Of a stretch of DNA of 64,000 bases, positions 56,540 to 64,000 are shown in pieces (positions within the stretch are counted from its first letter, which is position 1; each line of letters opens with the position of its first letter). Position numbers and translations under genes: made by a program. Where the stretch lies: the NCBI RefSeq assembly GCF_001941485.1, contig NZ_CP009247.1:1860001-1924000 (forward strand). The letters run 5' to 3'. The DNA comes from Corynebacterium frankenforstense DSM 45800. GTDB lineage: Bacteria; Actinomycetota; Actinomycetes; Mycobacteriales; Mycobacteriaceae. The notes below the pieces were generated by a model that was not told the origin of the DNA, made no database searches, and saw only the letters and a program-made list of their open reading frames with translations.

Positions 56540-56632
56540 GGTCAGTGTGGTCCTTTTCTGCGGGTTGTGGGTTTCTCGGATACTTGGAATTACTTGGGTT
56601 ACCTGCCGGTCCAGTCCGGCGCGGGCCCGGGC

Positions 56633-57796
56633 CTAGGCTTCCGGGTTTGCCGGGTGCGCCGACAGCGTCCAGGGGTCGGTGCGCAGGCCGATGATCTCGG
56701 TGGCCACCCCGGTGCGCCCGGCGATCAGCTCGGCGGCCTGGCCGGTCCAGGGGAACTCGCTGGCCCAGTGGGCGGTGTCCACCACGGCCGGGCCCCCGGC
56801 GCGCAGGTACTCGTCGACGGGGTGGTGGCGCAGGTCCGAGGTGACGTAGACGTCCACGTCGAGCCCGCGCACGGCGTCGAGGAAGCTGTCGCCGGCGCCC
56901 GAGGAGACGGCGACCCGACGCACGATCCGCTCGGGGTCGCCGGCGGCGCGCACGCCCCAGACGGTCTCGGGCAGGCGGTCGGCCACGCGCTGGACGAACT
57001 CCTTGAGCGGCATCGGCCGGTCGAGCTCGCCGACGCGGCCCAGGCCGGGCAGCTTCTCCGGGTCGCCGGTCGGGGCCATCTCCACGATGTCGAAGGCCGG
57101 CTCCTCGTAGGGGTGCGCGGCGCGCAGCGCGGTGATCAGCTGACGCCTGCGCGCCCGCGGCGCGGTGAAGACCACGCGGGTCTCCTCCGCGGAGTGGAGC
57201 TCGCCGACTTCGCCCTCGGTCGGGTCGGCGCCCTGCTCGGGGCGGAACTGCCCGGTGCCCTCGACGGCGAAGGCGCAGTGGGAGTAGTCGCCGACCTCGC
57301 CGGCACCGGCGGCGAAGAGCGCGTCGGTGACCTTCTTCAGGTCCGCCGGCGGCACGTGCACGCCCCAGTGGTCGAGCAGGGCCGCGCCGCCGGCGTCCTC
57401 GGCCGCGACGATCGGCGCGCCGGGGTGGACCCCGAGCAGCTCGGCGAGGCGGTCGTTGACGCCGGGGCGGGCGGAGTCGGCGTTGGTGTGGGCGGCGAAG
57501 AGCGCGACCCCGCCGCGGATGAGGGTGTGCAGCACCTTGCCCTTGGGGGTGTCGGCGGCGACGGTGCTCGTCCCGCGCAGCAGCAGCGGGTGGTGGACCA
57601 CCAGCATGTCCGCGCCGATGGCCACCGCACGCTCGGCGACCTCCTGGGTGCACTCGAGGGCGAAGGCGACCTTGTCCACCTTCGCCCCGGGGTCGCCGCA
57701 GATCAGGCCGACCCGGTCCCAGCTCTCGGCGAGCCGGGGCGGGTAGGCCTCGTCGAGGACCGCGCGGATCGTCTCGACGGTTGCCGTGGTCGCCAT
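56633..57796 (-). CDS. Nif3-like dinuclear metal protein
   Basis: A 387-residue member of the Nif3/YqfO family (GTP cyclohydrolase I type 2 homologues). Metal-ligand segments are visible: ADMLVVHHPLLLRG (HH), FAAHTNADSARPG (H-T-N-x-D) and, near the end, VVDTAHWASEF (H). Between the halves is a long insert (residues about 175-300, including APRARRRQLITALRAAHPYEEPA), as in the YqfO/CutA-like three-domain forms. Positional counterpart of Rv2230c. Function unresolved. It is in line with the zinc-ribbon and RNase H genes, 93 bases before the former. Confidence 0.9.
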   Translation of the reverse strand: MATTATVETIRAVLDEAYPPRLAESWDRVGLICGDPGAKVDKVAFALECTQEVAERAVAIGADMLVVHHPLLLRGTSTVAADTPKGKVLHTLIRGGVALFAAHTNADSARPGVNDRLAELLGVHPGAPIVAAEDAGGAALLDHWGVHVPPADLKKVTDALFAAGAGEVGDYSHCAFAVEGTGQFRPEQGADPTEGEVGELHSAEETRVVFTAPRARRRQLITALRAAHPYEEPAFDIVEMAPTGDPEKLPGLGRVGELDRPMPLKEFVQRVADRLPETVWGVRAAGDPERIVRRVAVSSGAGDSFLDAVRGLDVDVYVTSDLRHHPVDEYLRAGGPAVVDTAHWASEFPWTGQAAELIAGRTGVATEIIGLRTDPWTLSAHPANPEA

Positions 57797-57934
57797 GGTC
57801 TGCGTCCTCCCTGTCTGTGTCCTCGGCCGGCCCGTCCGTTCCGGGCGGCCCTCCGGATTCCGTGGCCAGTCTAGCGGTGCCCCGCGACCGCCCCGAACGA
57901 CGCCGCCGTGGGGTTTCTGCCATGCTGGAGACCC

Positions 57935-58591
57935 GTGAGACGCGTGAGCCATCTGCTGCTGGACCTCGACGGCACCCTGGTCGACACCTTCCCCGGGGTG
58001 CGCGCCGGTCTCCTGCACGCCCTGGACACCCTGGGCCACCCGCACCCGGACGAGGCCTTCCTCGCCGGCATCGCCGGTCCCCCGATGGAGGAGACGCTGG
58101 CCGCCGCCGGGGTGCCCGCAGAGCAGGTGCCCGCGGGCCTGAAGGCCTACCTCGACTACGCCGCCGGCGGCGGGTGGCTTGAGGCCAGCCCTTTCCCCGG
58201 CGTCGCGGAGCTGCTGGCCGGCTGGCACGAGGAGGGCCTGGTGCTGGCCACCGCGACCTCCAAGGGCGAGCATTTCGCCCGCATCACCCTGGAGCACTTC
58301 GGCCTGCTCGACCACATCGACTTCCTCGGCGCCGCCCAGGAGGACGGGCCGCGGCGCACCAAGACCGCCGTGCTCGAGCACACCCTGGCCAACCTCGGGC
58401 TCGAGGGCCCGAACCCGCCGGCGCTGATGATCGGCGACCGCATCCACGACTTCGACGGCGCGCGCGCCTTCGGCATCGACTCGGTGGCCGTGGCCTGGGG
58501 CTACGGCACCGACGCCGAGCGCGCCCACGCCAACGCCGTCGCCGCCGACCCCGCTGACCTGGAGAGGATCGTCCATGACCACACCCGATGA
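57935..58591 (+). CDS. HAD family hydrolase (PtkA-like position)
   Basis: A 218-residue HAD-like protein. Motif I is LLLDLDGTLVDTFPG with both aspartates. Motif II is LATATSKG. The motif III lysine lies in RRTKTAVLEH and motif IV is MIGDRIHDFDGA. It is typical of phosphoglycolate-phosphatase-like enzymes. In M. tuberculosis the gene in this place, Rv2232, encodes PtkA, a HAD protein reported to phosphorylate the neighbouring phosphatase PtpA; here too the PtpA gene follows and overlaps by 17 bases. GTG start at 57935. Confidence 0.88.
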   Translation: MRRVSHLLLDLDGTLVDTFPGVRAGLLHALDTLGHPHPDEAFLAGIAGPPMEETLAAAGVPAEQVPAGLKAYLDYAAGGGWLEASPFPGVAELLAGWHEEGLVLATATSKGEHFARITLEHFGLLDHIDFLGAAQEDGPRRTKTAVLEHTLANLGLEGPNPPALMIGDRIHDFDGARAFGIDSVAVAWGYGTDAERAHANAVAADPADLERIVHDHTR

Positions 58592-59066
58592 GAAGCCCCT
58601 GCACATCTCCTTCGTGTGCACCGGCAACATCTGCCGCTCCCCCATGGCGGAGATCATCACCCGCGACGCCCTCGCCGAGGCCGGGCTCGCGGACCGCGTG
58701 CGCGTCGACTCCTGCGGCATCGGCGGCTGGCACATCGGCCAGCACGCCGACGACCGCGCCCGCGCCGAGCTGGCCGCCCACGGACACGACTCGGAGGACT
58801 TCCGGGCCCACCAGTTCGGCCCGGCGGACGCGGAGGCCGACCTCATCGTCGCCCTGGCCGCCAACCACCGAGCCGAGCTCAAGGCCCGCGGCGCGGAACC
58901 GTCGAAGATCCGCCTGCTGCGTTCCTTCGACCCCGCCGCGGACGAGAACGCGTCCGTCGACGACCCCTACTACGGCGGGCCCGAGGGCTTCACCGTCACC
59001 TACGACGAGATCACCGCGGCCGTGCCCGGCATCCTCGACTGGGCCCGCGCCCGCCTCGACGACTGA
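58575..59066 (+). CDS. ptpA: Low-molecular-weight protein tyrosine phosphatase
   Basis: A 163-residue phosphatase. The P-loop is VCTGNICRSPMAE (C-x5-R-S, Cys near residue 15), the general-acid motif is DDPYYGG near 129, and GWHIGQHADDRA is the substrate-recognition loop. These are all essential residues of the class. It overlaps the HAD gene start-to-stop, so the two are translated together, and a kinase-phosphatase pair as in M. tuberculosis is possible. Confidence 0.94.
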   Translation: MTTPDEKPLHISFVCTGNICRSPMAEIITRDALAEAGLADRVRVDSCGIGGWHIGQHADDRARAELAAHGHDSEDFRAHQFGPADAEADLIVALAANHRAELKARGAEPSKIRLLRSFDPAADENASVDDPYYGGPEGFTVTYDEITAAVPGILDWARARLDD

Positions 59067-59101
59067 GCCGCCTCGGAATCGGGGCGGGCGCGTACCCCGG
59101 G

Positions 59102-59107
59102 TAGGCT
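59102..59107 (+). promoter_or_regulatory. -10 box, near-leaderless start of the SURF1 gene
   Basis: TAGGCT, then 8 bases (CGGGGACC), then GTG at 59116. Confidence 0.5.
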
Positions 59108-59115
59108 CGGGGACC

Positions 59116-60174
59116 GTGAGCAGCACGACGAGTGACCGAAAGACGCCGCGGGGACGCCGCCGCGGCTCCGCCCTCTCGGCCTTCCTCAAGCCCGGGTGGT
59201 TCCTCGCCGCCGTGCTCATCATCGCCTTCTCCTACTTCGCCTTCACCTTCCTGGCGCCCTGGCAGCTGGGCAAGAACGAGGCGATCGGCGAGCGCAACGA
59301 GCGCATCGAGACCGCCTTCCACACCGACCCGGTGCCCTACGACGAGATTTTCGACGCCGACGGCGCCGTCGCCGAGGACGACGAATGGCGCCGTGTGACG
59401 GTGACCGGGCACTACGTGCCCGACGCCGAGACCGTGCTGCGCATGCGCCCGGTGGAGGGCACCCCCTCCGTCCAGGTGCTCACCCCGCTGCAGATGGACG
59501 ACGGCCGCCTCGTGCTGGTCAACCGCGGCTGGCAGCAGGCCCGCGGCGCCGAGGTCCCCGACTTCTCCGCCGCCCCCGACGGCGAGGTGACCGTCACCGC
59601 CGTGGCCCGGCGCAACGAGGCCACCCCGGACCGCGCGCCGATGGAGGGGGAGGGCCACCTGCAGGTCTACGGCATCGACACCGGCCAGATCTCGCAGGCC
59701 ACCGACGTGGAACTGGGCCGGGACTTCGTGCAACTGTCCGACGAGGACCAGCCCGGCGTGCTCAATCCGATGCCGATCCCGAAGCTGGACCGCGGCTCGC
59801 ACCTGTCCTACGGACTGCAGTGGATCGCCTTCGGCATCATGGCCCCGGCCGGCCTGGGCTACTTCATCTGGGCCGAGCTCAAGGAACGCCGCCGCGTCGA
59901 CGACGAGGAGTCCGAGATGGCCGGCGCCGCAGGCGCAGGCCCGGACGCCGACGGTGCGGACGGCGGCGACGGCGAGGGGCGCGACGTCGGCAAGCGGACG
60001 CGGCGCGGGGCACGCGCGCGCTTCAACGACATGCTCTGGGACGACGACGATCTCTCGGAGCCGCCGGCCGACACGAAGACGCACGAGCACTCGCGCAGCG
60101 TGGCGGACCGCTACGGCGGGGCGCGCCACGACGACTACGCGAAGTTCGCCCGCCGCGACGAGGAACGGTTCTAG
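59116..60174 (+). CDS. SURF1 family protein
   Basis: A 352-residue membrane protein of the SURF1 family, linked to cytochrome oxidase assembly. N-terminal helix GWFLAAVLIIAFSYFAFTFL is followed by APWQLGKNEAIGERNERIE (the conserved WQ-x-x-K). The outer domain has WRRVTVTGHYVPDAETVL, VLTPLQMDDGRLVLVNRGW and a second helix SYGLQWIAFGIMAPAGLGYF. A long charged C-terminal extension (about 95 residues, ending YGGARHDDYAKFARRDEERF) is present. Counterpart of Rv2235, following PtpA. Confidence 0.92.
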   Translation: MSSTTSDRKTPRGRRRGSALSAFLKPGWFLAAVLIIAFSYFAFTFLAPWQLGKNEAIGERNERIETAFHTDPVPYDEIFDADGAVAEDDEWRRVTVTGHYVPDAETVLRMRPVEGTPSVQVLTPLQMDDGRLVLVNRGWQQARGAEVPDFSAAPDGEVTVTAVARRNEATPDRAPMEGEGHLQVYGIDTGQISQATDVELGRDFVQLSDEDQPGVLNPMPIPKLDRGSHLSYGLQWIAFGIMAPAGLGYFIWAELKERRRVDDEESEMAGAAGAGPDADGADGGDGEGRDVGKRTRRGARARFNDMLWDDDDLSEPPADTKTHEHSRSVADRYGGARHDDYAKFARRDEERF

Positions 60175-60183
60175 GCGTTCAAC

Positions 60184-60259
60184 TGGTGCGCCCCGACGGA
60201 CTCGAACCGCCGACCGCTCGGGTGTAAACCGAGTGCTCTCCCAACTGAGCTAGGGGCGC
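60184..60259 (-). tRNA. tRNA-Val (anticodon UAC), CCA encoded
   Basis: A 76-base tRNA on the minus strand. The acceptor GCGCCCC pairs with GGGGCGC, then A and CCA. D arm GCTC AGTTGGGA GAGC. The anticodon stem CTCGG/CCGAG holds the loop TTTACAC, so the anticodon is TAC (Val). The T arm contains GGTTCGAGTCC. It faces the SURF1 gene, whose stop is 9 bases from the tRNA 3' end. Confidence 0.95.
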
Positions 60260-60299
60260 CTGAAAGGACCCGTCGAGATTAACACGGGCCCCTCCCGCC

Positions 60300-60701
60300 C
60301 TACTTGCGGGTCGAGCCGCGCTGGACGAGGCAGGAGCCCTGCCAGTCGCCGAGGCGCTCCGAGGCGGTCTGGACCAGGCCGGCCAGCTGCGCGGACTCGG
60401 CGATCACGCCGGTCTCGATCGCGCCGGGACGCCCGGTCGCCGGGGTCATCAGCCAGACGCGGCCGGACTCGTCGAGCGGACGCACGGCGTCGACCAGGCC
60501 GTCGACCAGGTCGCCGTCCTCGTCCCGGAACCACATCAACACCACGTCGCAGATCTCGTCGGTGTCGTCCTCGAGCAGGTTCTCCCCCAGAACACTCTCG
60601 ATTGACTCTGAGATGGAGCTGTCGGCGTCCTCGTCCCAGCCCACCTCCTGCACGACCTGCCCGCGGGTGATGTCGAGCTGGCGGGCGTACTCGTCGGCCA
60701 C
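60300..60701 (-). CDS. DUF3052 protein
   Basis: A 133-residue acidic protein: [20 protein letters not shown], then [40 protein letters not shown] and [18 protein letters not shown]. This is the conserved actinobacterial DUF3052 pattern, and such genes sit beside aceE. The function is unknown. GTG start at 60699-60701 with GGAAGGA about 9 bases upstream. Divergent from aceE. Confidence 0.9.
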   Translation of the reverse strand: MADEYARQLDITRGQVVQEVGWDEDADSSISESIESVLGENLLEDDTDEICDVVLMWFRDEDGDLVDGLVDAVRPLDESGRVWLMTPATGRPGAIETGVIAESAQLAGLVQTASERLGDWQGSCLVQRGSTRK

Positions 60702-60886
60702 CGTTGAAGATCCTTCCTTTGTGGTTGAGCCCACACCGCGGACGTGCCGGGGCGCGGGCGGAATGTCTTTTCTCGCAGGATACAGGCTGAACCCCCGATC
60801 GGCAGAGTCCGCAACACCACACGCCCGGTGCGCCCCACCCGCATCACCCCCGGAGCTCGCTCCCGCGCCCGCGCGCGAGGAATCGC

Positions 60887-60892
60887 TAGGCT
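60887..60892 (+). promoter_or_regulatory. Probable -10 box of aceE
   Basis: TAGGCT with a 41-base gap to the ATG; AGAGGA stands in the leader about 8 bases before the start. The rest of the 232-base divergent region shows no further clear site. Confidence 0.5.
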
Positions 60893-60933
60893 CGGGGCGA
60901 ATAGGTTGTACCAAACCCGAAAGAGGAAAACCC

Positions 60934-63690
<2,757 letters not shown>

Positions 63691-63701
63691 GGACTTCGCC
63701 C

Positions 63702-63707
63702 TAAGCT
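63702..63707 (+). promoter_or_regulatory. -10 box, leaderless start of the DUF1707 gene
   Basis: TAAGCT, then GTATCCC (7 bases), then ATG at 63715. Only 11 bases after the aceE stop. Confidence 0.55.
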
Positions 63708-63714
63708 GTATCCC

Positions 63715-64000
63715 ATGGAGTTCGACCCACAGCGCCCCTCCGACCGGGAGCGCGAACGGATGCAGCAGGCGCTGACCCGCGCCGTGGGCGCGGGTCGGCT
63801 GGACATCGCCGAGTTCGACCGCGTGGTCACCCGGATCTGGGAGACCGACGACGCCGCCGAGCTCGGCGCCATCTGGGCCCGCTACATCGCCCCGCCCCCG
63901 CCGCCGCGCCGCCCGGTCCCGCCCGCGGCGCTGTACCCGCCGGCCCCCGGCGGCGGCTTTCCGGGCCCGGGCGTGCCCTCGCGCGCGGCCTACATCGACG
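63715..64000 (+). CDS. DUF1707 domain protein (N-terminal part, runs off the window)
   Basis: The first 95 residues are present and open to the window edge. Residues 6-55 fit DUF1707 (DRERERMQQALTRAVGAGRL, then DIAEFDRVVTRIWETDDAAE), a short SHOCT-like helical domain common at the N-terminus of actinobacterial membrane proteins. A Pro-rich linker (APPPPPRRPVPPAA) follows. The rest is unseen, so the effector part is unknown. Confidence 0.8.
   Translation, partial: MEFDPQRPSDRERERMQQALTRAVGAGRLDIAEFDRVVTRIWETDDAAELGAIWARYIAPPPPPRRPVPPAALYPPAPGGGFPGPGVPSRAAYID

Overview
The window looks like a chromosomal segment of a high-GC Corynebacterium or close relative. The reasons are strong GC bias at third codon positions, many near-leaderless genes with TANNNT -10 boxes, and a gene order that follows the Mycobacterium tuberculosis Rv2207-Rv2241 region (cobT, ilvE, pepB, sucB/dlaT, lipB, lipA, Rv2219, Rv2219A, glnA1, glnE, glnA2, Rv2226, Rv2228c-Rv2232, ptpA, Rv2235, aceE). 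That correspondence is from memory of the families and maps; no search was run.

Left part (1-20600): a CobT-like protein, IlvE, PepA, a three-lipoyl-domain E2 acyltransferase, the glycine cleavage genes gcvP-gcvT-gcvH followed by lipB-lipA, a DUF4191 membrane protein, an RDD protein, glutamine synthetase glnA, a short UvrA-like ATPase and a PanE-like reductase. Lipoate is the common thread: LipB and LipA make the cofactor carried by GcvH and by the E2 protein, and the E1 partner AceE lies at the far right end.

Middle part (20601-41250) separates glnA from glnE, which are close together in M. tuberculosis. It holds an ornithine-cyclodeaminase-family gene behind a strongly structured leader, a second full-length glnA, two secreted/anchored surface proteins, a Nudix operon and thrC. 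It also holds a PH-like membrane protein with a Gly/Gln/Tyr tail. The most unusual locus is at 30797-39175: a transmembrane Ser/Thr kinase overlapping an FHA-like protein, followed upstream by five tandem J-domain-like single-pass membrane proteins plus the fossil of another. The J-like domains lack the HPD tripeptide needed to stimulate Hsp70, while their outer domains share a conserved juxtamembrane signature. This looks like a lineage-expanded membrane signalling system and is the main candidate for something undescribed.

Right part (39541-64000): an MFS carrier, the nitrogen-control pair glnA2-glnE, a DUF2786 protein, a CYTH-CHAD protein, a degenerate GHMP kinase, an MMPL transporter with a TetR gene and paired operators, RNase P RNA, an RNase H/phosphatase, a zinc-ribbon coiled-coil protein, a Nif3-like protein, the HAD-PtpA-SURF1 cluster, a tRNA-Val, DUF3052, aceE and the start of a DUF1707 gene. 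I saw no insertion sequence, CRISPR array, phage gene or origin.
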